From Sternotherus odoratus (Eukaryota > Chordata > Testudines > Kinosternidae), in NCBI GenBank assembly GCA_032164245.1, contig JAVMKO010000009.1, positions 85,168,712-85,232,711 of the forward strand: DNA of 64,000 nucleotides. Direction: 5' to 3'. The notes under the pieces are model-generated. The model saw nothing but the letters and a program-made list of their open reading frames with translations. It was not told the DNA's origin and did no database searches. Shown piece after piece: positions 12,249-22,242 of the stretch. A program made the translations under genes and the position numbers. Position 1 is the stretch's first letter, and each line of letters begins with the position of its first letter.

Positions 12249-13029
12249 GATTGGGCCAAAAGAAATGTGATGAGGTTCAACAAGGACAAGTGCAGAGTCC
12301 TGCACTTAGGACGGAAGAATCCCATGTACTGCTACAGACTAGGGACCGAATGGCTAGGCAGCAGTTCTGCAGAAAAGGACCTAGGGGTTACAGTGGATGA
12401 GAAGCTGGATATGAGTCAACAGTGTGCCCTTGTTGCCAAGAAGGCTAACGGCATTTTGGGCTGTATAAGTCGGGGCATTGCCAGCAGATCGAGGGACGTG
12501 ATTGTTCCCCTCTATTCGATATTGGTGAGGCCTCATCTGGCATACTGTGTCCAGTTTGGGGCCCCACACTACAAGAAGGATGTGGAAAAATTGGAAAAAG
12601 TCCGGAGAAGGGCAACAAAAATGATTAGGGGCCTGGAGCGCATGACTTATGAGGAGAGGTTGAGACTGAGGGGGGATTTGATAGCTGCCTTCAACTACCT
12701 GAAAGGGGATTCTAAAGAGGATGGATCTAGACTGTTCTCAGTGGTGGCAGATGACAGAACAAGGAGTAATGGTCTCAAGTTGCAGAGGGGGAGGTCTAGG
12801 TTGGATATTAGGAGACACTTTTTCACTAGGAGGGTGGTGAGGCACTGGAATGGGTTCCCTAGGGAGGTGGTAGAATCACCTTCCTTAGAGGTTTTTAAGG
12901 TCAGGGTTGACAAAGCCCTGGCTGGGATGATTTAGTTGGGGATTGGTCCTGCTTTAAGCAGGGGGTTGGACTAGATACCTCCGGAGGTCCCTTCCAACCC
13001 GGATATTCTAGGATTCTCTGATTCTCTGA
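12249..13029 (+). mobile_element. CR1 LINE fragment, second subfamily
   Basis: A shorter CR1 copy in the same orientation, about 110 bp after the previous one. It ends in GGATATTCTAGGATTCTCTG, the ATTCTATG-type 3' repeat shared with bird CR1, unlike the TTCTTATG end of its neighbour. It starts abruptly at GATTGGGCC, inside ORF2 downstream of the RT catalytic core, as expected for 5' truncation. Confidence 0.9.
12267..12935 (+). pseudogene. CR1 ORF2 C-terminal fragment
   Basis: A 222-codon uninterrupted frame with the region downstream of the RT catalytic core: [19 protein letters not shown] at the start, [58 protein letters not shown] and a C-terminus ending [18 protein letters not shown]. 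Compared with the neighbouring copy, the residues between YEERL and RLRGDLI (about 11, normally including a LGLFSL stretch) are missing without loss of frame. It has no RT active site, so it cannot be an enzyme. The start ATG is simply the first in the truncated fragment. Confidence 0.88.
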
Positions 13030-14398
13030 ACTCCACAGACATTTCTTGCTGTTTCCTGGACTGCATAAGGCAGCGCAGTGGAAACCCACACTACTACAGC
13101 AGCTCCACGTACGTAGGGCTCAGAGCAGGACTCCCTCTGGCACAGGAGCTGAAGCATGCCACATACCCTCCAGACAAACCTCTAGCAATCAAATACCTGT
13201 ATAAAGAATTGCAAGAGAGCCTGAATACAGATTACTCACCTCTGTGGACTGCCGAATACGATTCATCAACACCTTCAGTTACCAACAGATGGAAAGTCAC
13301 AAAAGGGCTTTCGGCCTTCAAATGCAGTTTAAAGCATTTTGATAAATACAAACATGTACACCAATCTTTTTATCAGACTGGAGTCTATGAATTCTGCAGC
13401 TGGCTTTTCTCAATAGACTCAATCACCGGTTTCAATAGCCTCATCTTTATCCAGCGAAACAACTGCCAGATTCAGATCTTAAGTGTAAATGAAGAGCAAG
13501 TCAGCTGAGGTCTACAGAGTTACACTGGTGCAAAATGAGACCAAGTGAGCTCTTGGGCTCCATGTTACAGGCGAAAACACAAATAAAATAAACAAACATT
13601 TTGTGGCGGGAAAAGTTGATGAAGGAATAATAGAAATGATTGTCTCCTGCAGAAAGAACCGAGTCTACAATTCGGACAGCTGTACTATTTCATCAAACAG
13701 ATTTTTTTTTATGAGCACTCCTCCCGACAATAATTCCCAATCTCAGGCAAAGGAATTACAATTCGTTTTTCCTTGTAGCATTTTAACTGATGTCTTTCAA
13801 GTGATGAAGAATCATTTTGAATTCTCAGCGTCAGCCATAGAAGACTACCTCCAGGTTTCTGATCTCACAATCAAAGCTTTCCTGTTTGCAGGAGGATCTA
13901 GGTGAAAATCTTGTTTGGTTCTGTGAATCTAGGTGAAAATCTTGTTTGGTTCTGTGAAGACGTTTTAAAATGCATTAAACTGGCAGGCACTGTCACACTG
14001 GACAAAAACCAAAAACCACAGGGCACCATCTTCTTCCCGTCAAAGCGAATGCAAGTTTTGTCTTTGACTTCAACGTAACATGATCCATCGGAATGCAAAT
14101 GGAAGCTGTTAGGAACAAACAGTACATTAGGTGGGTCACTGAAATCCACAGAGATAGCATGTAAAAATCTGAAGCTACTTAACACATTGTCAAAGGCTTC
14201 AAAAATCCTGGCTCAGCTTCAGAAGCAAACATTAAAACCCCTGTCAAAAATCAGACCGTTCCTGTTAGCAAGGGATTAAAAAGCAGTTTTACGCTGCAGA
14301 GCATTTGAGAGTTCACTGCAGGGAGAAGTTTGCAGTTTGCACTGAATAGTCAGCAGAGGTGCAGCAGTAGCTCCTGTGGAAGAGCTCTCACTGTAGAT
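13030..14398. other. No gene recognised; open frames without known domains
   Basis: Three frames of 95-100 codons (13209-13508 plus, 13603-13905 plus, 13898-14185 minus) show no family I recognise. On the minus strand a polypyrimidine-AG (TGTTTGTTCCTAACAG, ending near 14107) precedes an open stretch, which would suit a splice acceptor, but I see no matching donor or homology. Confidence 0.4.
13896..13957. repeat. Perfect 31-bp tandem duplication
   Basis: Two identical adjacent copies begin ATCTAGGTGAAAATC and end TTCTGTGA, at 13896-13926 and 13927-13957. Identity suggests a recent duplication or a short variable-number repeat. Confidence 0.95.
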
Positions 14399-14400
14399 TA

Positions 14401-14437
14401 CCCCCACCCCCACCCCCTACCCACACACACACACTTT
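14401..14437. repeat. C/A-rich simple repeat
   Basis: CCCCCACCCCCACCCCC followed by a short (CA)n tract. Confidence 0.9.
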
Positions 14438-14848
14438 ATTCAAGCACTGGATATTAGGGCATAAAGCACTAAACAATGCCAATGCCCTCTGTCAGGGAGA
14501 ATCAGAACCATGCACCTTTGTCTCAGGCCCTATACTGCTGAGAGAGCGTTCTGTGCGGTAGGGCGCAGGCGCCTGTAGACACTGGGTTCAACTACTGCTC
14601 TCACCAGGAGATTCTGAGTGGCCAAGGTATGGCACAGTGACAGCCTAGGGATCTTGGGTTGTTAACACATTGTCCACTTCCTCCATTACAATAACCGTCA
14701 GCATCGGAAGCACCTTCCAGAACCGCGTGGAGATGGGATTCATACCAGCAGCGTCGTAAATACGCACAACACATTGAAATTATTTGCATGATTCCTACAA
14801 ACGTACTCCAATGTGGCTCACCAGAGAACGTGGGGGAATGAGGGTGGT

Positions 14849-14850
14849 CA

Positions 14851-14881
<31 letters not shown>

Positions 14882-14900
14882 GACACACACACACACACAA
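14849..14900. repeat. (TC)n(AC)n microsatellite
   Basis: A TC run passes directly into AC units with one AGAC interruption, about 52 bp in all. It is likely polymorphic. It creates false reading frames rich in alternating residues on both strands. Confidence 0.97.
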
Positions 14901-14921
14901 ATGGACAGTGTCCCAGTCTTA

Positions 14922-15206
14922 GGGCTTATCTTCACTACCTGCCGGATCGGCGGGTAGCGATCGATCTTTTGGCGATCGATGTCTCACGTCTTGTGAAGAC
15001 GCAAGAAATCGATCGCCCGCGGCACCCCCGTCAACTCCGGAACTCCAGGCAAGCTGGAGTCGATGGGGGAGCGCGCTGCCAACTGCCGCCGCCGTGAGGA
15101 CGGCAGGTAAGTCGGCTGCAGATACGCAAACTTCAGCTACGTGAATCACGTTGTGTATCTGCAGTCGATCTCCCCCCCCACCCCACCCCGTAGTGAAGAC
15201 CAGGCA
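14922..15206. mobile_element. Harbinger-like MITE with TTA target duplication
   Basis: A 285-bp element flanked by TTA at 14919-14921 and 15207-15209. The ends are inverted: GGGCTTATCTTCACTAC on the left, GTAGTGAAGACCAGGCA on the right, sharing TCTTCACTAC exactly. The inside is hairpin-prone and rich in GATCGATC and CGATCG, with no coding capacity. A 3-bp T-W-A target duplication is the mark of the PIF/Harbinger superfamily, so a non-autonomous Harbinger is the best call. Confidence 0.75.
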
Positions 15207-15366
15207 TTAGAAACCGCACCAAACGTTCCAGCTTCCAGAGTTACCATATCAAATATGTTCACTACATGATTTCTCTTCACTCCATGGGACAACAGTCTTA
15301 AGAAAATAAATTGAAACTTCCCTTAGTGGTGCAAAGAGAAGAATCCTTTGAAGATGGAAACGGTCC

Positions 15367-16056
15367 TGTACTGGGGCGACTGCCCCACTCCAGTGGAGAA
15401 GGTTTAAAAGAGCCTTGGGAAGGGCTGTGGCTGGGGGCAAGCAGCTCCCAGGCTGAGTAGGGAAAAGCTGGGCTGATTGGGAAGCAGGCTCAGCTGGGTG
15501 GCCACGCCCCAAACAGACCAGCCCTTATAAAAGGGCTGAGGGACAGGGCCTGACAGAGAGTCTCCTCTGTATGCAGAGGAAGACAGGCCTGGCTGCTGGG
15601 AGCTTGAGCAAGGTACCCAGATTGGTGCAGGGCTGGGGCAAGGCAGGAGGAGCTGGTGAAGCTCCAGCCTAGAAACCCCCAGGCTGCAGGGCCTAGGGGA
15701 AGGCCCAACAAAGGGTATTGAGATTGCAGGGGGCAGCCCATAGTTATTGAGACAGTAGCAGCAGGCCAACCCCCCTTGCCTGTGATGAATGGCAATTATA
15801 CTGCAGTCTGCCTCAGTGAACGGGGGCAAGTGGTGACTGGCAGTTGCCTAGACTGAGGTAAGGTGGGGATAGAGGGTGGGGGTTCCCCAGGGAGGGGAGA
15901 CCCTAAGACCTGAAGGGGTACTGCAGGGGTGCAGCACCCATGGTCTGGGAGGGACACAGGGACATCAGCCTGCAGATGGCGCTCAGGAGGCTGGAGAGCT
16001 AATTCCCAGACAGACCAGCAGGAGGCGCCGCAGGGGTGAGTCGCCGCCCTGCTACA
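15367..16056 (+). mobile_element. Solo LTR of a retrotransposon, 690 bp
   Basis: Begins TGTACTGGGGCG and ends CCCTGCTACA, the TG...CA ends of an LTR. It is flanked by GGTCC (15362-15366) and AGTCC (16057-16061), a 5-bp target duplication with one mismatch. A TTATAAAAGGGCTG promoter-like box lies near 15525, followed by a GC-rich transcribed-like half. The whole resembles an abundant turtle LTR family as I remember it. There is no internal coding region, so this is a solo LTR left by recombination between two LTRs. Confidence 0.75.
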
Positions 16057-16317
16057 AGTCCACTGCCCCAGTTACAAAGATGACTAGTCCAGAAATGATT
16101 CAGCTGAAGACCTTGTTTATAAGGCTGAGGGCAAAACAACACCTGCACATTCTATGGGCAGAGTCCCATCTAAACTCAAGGAGGTAACGGATGTGCATGG
16201 AAAAGGTTCAGGAGACTAGAGGCAGTATTCCAGTACCGCCATCAACAACTTTGTGGTTTTTTTAAAGTCTTTGCCTGCTTCTGTTGCTCGTCCATATTTT
16301 ATGTTGTGTCTCATTTT

Positions 16318-16912
16318 CGTAGAATCATATAAATGCCAGTCTAGAAGGGACCTCAAGAGGTCATCTCGTCCATACACCTGTGCTGAGGCAGGACCAAGTA
16401 ACCCTAAACTATCCTTGACAGGCTACCAACAGTAGCCAGTGCCAGATGCCTCAGAGGGAATGAACAAAACTGGGCAATTTATCAAGTGATCCACCCCTTG
16501 TGGTCCAGTCCCCACTTCGAGCAGTCAGAGGTTTAGGGACACCCAGAGGATGAGACTGTGTCCCTGACCCTCTTGGCAACCTACCACAGATGGACTCCGT
16601 GAACTTATCTAATTCTTTTTTTGAACCCAGTTATGGTTTGACCTATACAACATCCCATGACAAGCTCCACAGTTGACAGTGTCTTGTGTGAGAATATACT
16701 TCCTTGTGGTTTGTTTTAAACCTGCTGCCTGTTAATTTCCTTGAGGGACCTATGCTGCTTGTGTTATGCAATGGGGTAAACAACACTTCCTGGTCACTTT
16801 CTCCACCCCAGAGACGATTTTATAGACCTCTATTATATCCCCCCTTAGTCGTCTCTTTCCCAAGCTGACCTCACATGGAAGCTCACATCTCTCCTCACAT
16901 GGAAGCTGTTCC
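16318..16912 (-). mobile_element. CR1 LINE 3' part, minus strand
   Basis: The left end reads TAGAATCATATAAATGCCAG then AGAAGGGACCTCAAGAGGTC, the reversed CR1 3' end. The middle (about 16600-16870) is the reversed end of ORF2, equivalent to the WNSLPE...SINGY C-terminus at about 11840-11940. A short direct duplication TCACATGGAAGCT lies at the far end (about 16870 and 16897). The frame is broken by many changes. Confidence 0.8.
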
Positions 16913-17439
16913 ACACTCCTAATGGTCGAACTTCAGAATTGCAATCATGATTCTGGTTTGGCACTATTTCATGCACTGCTTCTAGGATTACCAGAGGGGG
17001 GGAAAGGAAGGGTCAGTGCAGAACTTCCTTCCCCAGGGCAAAATGGAACACAGCCCTCAGAAGCCTGTTCTAAATCTAGTGGCGGAGTTAGGGAAACATA
17101 CGCTGCTGAAACTAACCCGTAGAAAAAGCACAGAGGTTGAAGAGAACAGAGCATTTCCTACAGACACATGTAGAGTTCAAACACAAACATTTGATAAGTA
17201 TTATTGGTTTAAACATTACTCAGTTCAATTATAATTGCTGTCTGGTAAAATGTTAATTAAATGCACAAATATTCATTGTAATAGTAATGTAGCAATAATT
17301 ATCTCATTACACATATATAGCTCATGTATAAATAGTTGAGTTATTTACATCAGGGATGAAATTACACATCAAATAGCAATTAAACCCTGAAAATCCAATT
17401 GATATTTAAAGGTTTATTTTTTACATAAATCTGAGTTAA
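16913..17439. other. No gene recognised; AT-rich 17180-17430
   Basis: AT-rich sequence with many short TTAATT and ATAATT motifs. No repeat family recognised. Confidence 0.5.
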
Positions 17440-17540
17440 ATGCCTGACAAAGAGCTCAGTGTAGCTCGAAAGCTTTTCTCTCCCCAGCAGCAGTTAGTTC
17501 AATAAAAGAGATTCCCTCACCCACTTTCTCTTCTAATGAA
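17440..17540 (+). mobile_element. Penelope-like element terminal fragment
   Basis: Contains GCCTGACAAAGAGCTCAGTG, TAGCTCGAAAGCTTTTCTCTC and AATAAAAGAGATTCCCTCACCC, the terminal consensus of a reptile repeat that I attribute to Penelope-like retroelements. The same unit recurs at 35959-36053 with different mutations. It includes the hammerhead-like core annotated separately. Confidence 0.6.
17444..17473 (+). ncRNA. Degenerate hammerhead-like core
   Basis: CTGACAA, then the hairpin GAGCT...AGCTC, then GAAAGC. The expected CTGANGA box has lost its G8 (CTGACAA), so this copy should be inactive even if the family motif is a true ribozyme. Confidence 0.3.
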
Positions 17541-17637
17541 TACATTTGTTTTTATGAACCTAGGATTTTTGTCTTGCCAGTCAACTTTACTAAAGTCAAA
17601 GCAAATATTTCTACTCTTTCTCATTTGGTATTTTCTT

Positions 17638-17735
17638 CATAGAATCATAGAATATCAGGGTTGGAAGGAATCTAAGGAGGTCATGTAGACCAACCGCCTG
17701 CTCAAAGTAGGAGCTACTCCCCAACTAAACCTCAA
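17638..17735 (-). mobile_element. CR1 3'-end fragment, minus strand
   Basis: TAGAATCATAGAATATCAGG, GTTGGAAGGAATCTAAGGAGG and ACTCCCCAACTAAACC match the reversed 3' end of ATTCTATG-type CR1. Confidence 0.9.
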
Positions 17736-17847
17736 AGCTTAGAGAGAAGAGAGCTGCCAGATACCATTGTTTTGTAAAGGAAACAAACCACACATCCTCT
17801 TGGCTTTATCTGTTGTCTAATATTTCATCATCTGACTACTTAGTGTT

Positions 17848-19016
17848 TACTCCTGGGGGAATTCCACGCCAGTGTGTGCACGCAGTATTCATGTCCCCCC
17901 ACAGATTTCTTTGCTTCCACGCAGAAAAATGACTTTCTGAAGGGGAAGCAAAGGGAAGCCGCAAGAGCAGTCATGTGCTGCTCACCAGCAGTGCGGGTGC
18001 ATCATTTCAGGTGCCAGTAGCAGCTAACAGAGAGGCAAATCACTGGAGGTGGGGGCAGGAGGGCTGGGGACGCCACGGCCAGTGGCTTCTACCCAGCTGC
18101 TAGTCCCGGCTGAGCAGGGGAGGATGGTACTACTTCCCCTGAAAGGAGGGCTTGTCTAGGTCAGATCCCCCCCCCCCCCAGAAACCTCTCTGGCTGCAAG
18201 AAGTTCCACACCTCTCTGCTTCCTGCCTCCATCACTTCTCAGTTGTGGGGGGAAGGGGTCACTGTAAGGGAAGCTACTCCCCCATCTGGCCAACCCCCAT
18301 AAATCTGGATTCACCTCATGCCCAAATTGTCCCAACAAACCTCACCCCCCACATGCAGAACCCCCCCCCCGTACCCAGACCCCCCACTGAGCCCCACCTC
18401 TCTGCATCCAGACCCCACCCCTGCAACCAGACCACCCCCCACAACCAAACCCCACCCCAACAAGCCCCAGACCACTCTGACAAGCTCCCTGCATGCAGAT
18501 CCCACACCCCACTGAGCCACACCAAGCCAGCTCCCAGACCCGCACCCCACAAAGCCAGCACCCGAACCCCCTGCTGAGCCCACTACACCCAGACTCCACT
18601 GATGAGCCACAATAGCCTTCACCTGGACCCCCCTACAGAGTCCCAGACCCCACCTCAACGAGCCTGTTCATCCAGATCCACCCCGCCCGCTCACCAAGCC
18701 ACCTGCACCCAGACTGCTCCACATGGAACGCTATCACCCCACACTACGCTGGGCTGAGCCTGCCTGCCTACATCTAGTGTGCTTGGCACGGAGGGGAAGG
18801 GCCCCGAGGTGTTTCTGGGGCAAGCCTGGCCCTTGCACCGTGTCAGGCTCACCCCCCGCGTCTGTGTCTCGGGCAGGCTGCAGGGTGATCTCCACCTCTG
18901 GCCTGCGCGCCCATGGCCATGCTGGAGCCGCCACCTTTATTTATTAACAATCAAATTTGCAGAATTTTAAAACATGTGCAGAATTTTAAAATTTTTGGCG
19001 CAGAATGCCCTTAGGT
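17848..19016. mobile_element. Non-autonomous TIR DNA transposon, 1.17 kb
   Basis: The left end TACTCCTGGGGGAATTCC and the right end GCAGAATGCCCTTAGGT are imperfect inverted copies of a terminal consensus (CTCCTGGGGGAATTCTGCGCC) found in many reptile genome repeats. AT-rich subterminal DNA (TGCAGAATTTTAAAA twice, 18958-18990) sits inside the right end. The interior is a GC-rich tandem region. No transposase code is visible. Superfamily not assigned. Confidence 0.65.
18340..18720. repeat. C-rich degenerate minisatellite inside the TIR element
   Basis: Irregular units of the type ACCCAGACCCCCCACTGAGCC repeat across about 380 bp with strong C bias on the plus strand and poly-C runs (18167-18179, 18361-18370). 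The long open frames it produces on both strands (up to 141 codons) are composition artefacts. The minus strand is G-rich, with potential for G-quadruplexes. Confidence 0.8.
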
Positions 19017-20480
19017 TTGTACATTTCAACACAATACGATTCCCGTCAATCTACAGCACTAGCATTTTCTTAAATTTAAACAAATGCTTTGACTAAATGC
19101 CTGATCAGAGAACACCTATAAAAGCTGCATTTATCAGAACGGTTTTTAATCTCGTGGCATTTTTTGCCCCAGCCATTTTAACCATTTCTTGAGGATGTGG
19201 ACGGGTACGGGATAGCCCAGGGGACTGATCTAGTCAAGGTACAAAGAGGACAATATTGTAACTGCGTCAGTGGTTCGAGTCGAGGCAGGCTTGGTCCTGT
19301 CCTACAGAAGTTCTTATTGAGCAGCGATGCAAGTCACAGTCTGCCGGGTATTCAGTGCATCTGATTTGGCAATCCCCATCTAGCTCTCGGTGGAAAGGTG
19401 TGCATATCACACGCAGGCACCAGCACAGCTGACATTCGTTGGCACCCCTTGTTGGCAGGCAAAGCCAGTTAAGGAGTGAACGGATGAGGACGATGCAATG
19501 GGCCAGATCTCGGACCCTACCCAAGCACAGCAAAGCAGCTATGATGGAGAAAGCAGCCAGAGAATCACCTCTGGCCACTTTGGCAGCTCCTTGATGCAGT
19601 TAGTGCGGCGAGGAGAGAGGAGTTGTGTACACCATCTGGTGTACGTTACAGCACTCGGCTACACACGGGTAAGGCGAGCAGGCTTGAGCCCAGTCTGTGG
19701 GGAGAGCCAGCTTGAAAAAGTTGTCATTCCGCTGACCCATGCTAGCGACAGTCCATATAGACGTTGATCATCTCTGCTTATTGGCTATCTGGAGACAATC
19801 TCGCATAAGTAATCAAGTCGAACACACTCTTGAGTGCCCTCAACATCAAGGCAGAGAATCATCTTGCTCTGATCACATAAATATTCAACCAACGGTTGCT
19901 AACTTTCCTTGGAGAGCTCATTACAGAGCCAAACTTTGTCTGATTGCTTTAACGACATCATTCCTCTCATTGTAATTTCTATATACCTCGTACAGAAGTA
20001 TCCTATCATGTAAATTACGCTAACCCAGACCAGACAGCGATTAACTATGCAGAAAATTTTTTCACAGGAAGTCTTCCTGAACCTGTCACAGTCCACGACA
20101 AACCAGATTGAAAATGAAATGTGAGACAGCAGTAAACAACCCTTGTATGTTTGTGACACAGCAGTAAACAACCCTCGTCTCAAATGTTCAACCAAAAGCT
20201 AAAACATGCTGAAAATTAAGCCAGTATTGAAACTTATCCCCATTCAAAGCACATTCCTCACTTAAATTTAGATTAGTCAGCAAAGTAGTTTAAGTGGAAA
20301 TAATTGTTTAAGCATTCATTCAGAATCCAGGCTGCTTGCTGAACATTCATTCCATTGCCTTTCAAGCAAACCTTTTTTGTTTGTTTGTTTGTTCTTTATG
20401 TTCTTCACAGCTACCTAAGTAGGTACTGCAGCATAGATGCATCTTTCCAAGTGCTTTGCGGTCTCCACGGATGTGTTACG
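19017..20480. other. No gene recognised
   Basis: A 103-codon minus-strand frame at 19267-19578 has a hydrophobic start and about a dozen cysteines but no family I know and no upstream promoter signal. A 21-bp direct repeat (ACAGCAGTAAACAACCCT followed by TGT or CGT) occurs at 20126-20146 and 20158-20178, 32 bp apart. A (GTTT)n run lies at about 20376-20393. Confidence 0.45.
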
Positions 20481-21070
20481 TCACACTGCATGCTTCAGCG
20501 GGTTTTCAGAATGGCTTTGTTCATGGGTGAGAGCACAGAATCGATTTTTAAAAGAGGCGTTTAAGATTTGAAACCTTGCGGTCACCCACGCTCTCATGAG
20601 ACTGTCCTGGAAGTCTAGACATGGCGAGGCAACGCGCCAGATCACCCGCATTTGGTGTACAAGTGGCAGGGACCAGGATCTTGTAGAGGGGGGCACCTTG
20701 GGCTCATTCAGCAGATCCCAAATTCCAAGCCAGCTACCTGAGAAGACATCTGAGGGAAGACACCGGGGCGTGGGCGGTGCTGACTGTCCCCCAGGCGCTA
20801 CCGCTGGGCGGGACGTGACAACAATCACAGCCAGGAACACACGGGCCTCTCTAGGTCCTGACAGTTTGGAGCCTGATTCCCAAAATATCGGGATTGGCAC
20901 TTCTGCTCTCCGGCGAATACGGCAATACTCCACATGGCACCTGGGCATGGCAGGGTCCTGGAGACCTATGGCAGGGTTCAAGCCTGTCTCCGGTTCCCTG
21001 GAGGAGGGAAGGCGGGTCCCCTCCGAACTGATGGAATTCACCCCATCCGGGAACAAGAGTCATTAGCTGG
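20481..21070. other. GC-rich segment with overlapping opposite-strand open frames
   Basis: A 191-codon minus frame (20481-21056) overlaps a 156-codon plus frame (20596-21066). Neither has a recognisable domain, signal peptide or splice context, and the segment may be part of an unrecognised repeat. I annotate it only to note that no gene call is justified. Confidence 0.4.
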
Positions 21071-22172
21071 GAATACGGACCCATGCTGGGGGCCGGCTGC
21101 ATCCCAGGTTCTGCAGGTGGAGCTGAGCAGAGCCACTTGTTCTAGAACCACCTTTCGCCATCAGTCCAACGTGAACAGGGTACAAGGCTCAAACCCGCCT
21201 TTACAGGCTATAAAGTGGAGCTGCCACCCGCCGGCGTAGCTCCAATACGAGTCTCTAGGCTTCCTGCTAACCTTGAGGGCTCGAAAATCCTAAGTGCTGT
21301 GGGGTTCGGTCTGCGGCTTGATTTCTGACCCCCCCCCCAGCCCCATTCCCAGTGTGCCCAGGTGACAGTGAGCGGTAACCACACTCCCAAGGTCATTGGG
21401 TAGGGGATCATGGCCCCTAGTGCAGGGGCTCTCGCCCCTAGATCTGCCTGTTCTCCCCACCCACTGCTCCAATCCCTTTAGCCCTCCCCCTGCCCCCCCT
21501 CCCGGTCAAGTTCAGACACTCAGTTCTCCCCCACCACCCCAGCCTCACCTCTGTTCCTGCCCGGCTTCATTGCTCCACTCTCCACTCTTGGGGGGCTGCA
21601 GCAGGATCCCCCTCTCCCTTCGCCCAGGCCAACTCCCAGGGCTCTTCACCCCTTCTGCCCCTTCCCAGGCCAGGCACTGCAGAGGCACCGTCCTGGATGT
21701 CTTTTCTCCCCTCCTGGGAGGGCCGCAAGGGGAGGGGAAAGACTCTGCCGGCTTCGTGAGGGGGCCGAGCGTCTCCCGTCAATGGCCGGACAAGTTCCAG
21801 AGCCCTCTGCAATCACTCACAACGCTGCGAGAGTCGGCGCTGCGGCCAGAACACACCCACTGCTGGGAGCTCTGTATCAGTACGGCCCGTCCTTCTGCCC
21901 AGAGGAGTAGCGCAGTAAACACAATGACTTATTGGGGTTGGCTTTTAAATTAACTCACGTCCACTGCACTAGAAAGCTGTGAGCTGTTTTCCCAACACTG
22001 CTCAGTTATTTAACAGGGTTTAGCAGGGCAAAGGGAACCAGGTCAGTAGAAAGTGATTAAATCAATAATTTGGGTTTATTTTCCCAGTTCACTTTATTTG
22101 TCCCTCTCATAATAAGGCCCCAGGTCCAGGGCAGACAGAGGAGAAGTCAGACCTTTTTCAGCGTACTGAATG
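21071..22172. other. No gene recognised; GC-rich 21290-21900
   Basis: C-rich tracts at about 21328-21342 and 21480-21500 inflate open frames (up to 185 codons at 21396-21953) that overlap an opposite-strand frame. I see no conserved motif. Confidence 0.45.
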
Positions 22173-22242
22173 AATCATAGAATCCTAGAATACCAGGGTT
22201 GGAAGGGACCTCAGGAGGTATCTAATCCAATGCTTGATATTT
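22173..22242 (-). mobile_element. CR1 3'-end fragment, minus strand
   Basis: AATCATAGAATCCTAGAATA followed by GGGTTGGAAGGGACCTCAGG, the reversed CR1 3' end, 70 bp long. It is followed by a C/A simple repeat (about 22244-22275). Confidence 0.88.

Noticed and set aside
14849..14900. Regulatory purine/pyrimidine element
   Set aside because: It is an ordinary (TC)n(AC)n microsatellite.
18152..18658. Open frames of 115 and 141 codons on opposite strands
   Set aside because: They arise from the C-rich minisatellite; composition is dominated by proline or glycine and no domain is present.
19267..19578. Cysteine-rich 103-codon frame resembling a small secreted protein
   Set aside because: Cysteine spacing matches no family I know, and there is no supporting splice or poly(A) signal.
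20481..21056. 191-codon minus-strand frame
   Set aside because: An opposite-strand frame of 156 codons overlaps it, GC content explains the lack of stops, and no motif is recognisable.
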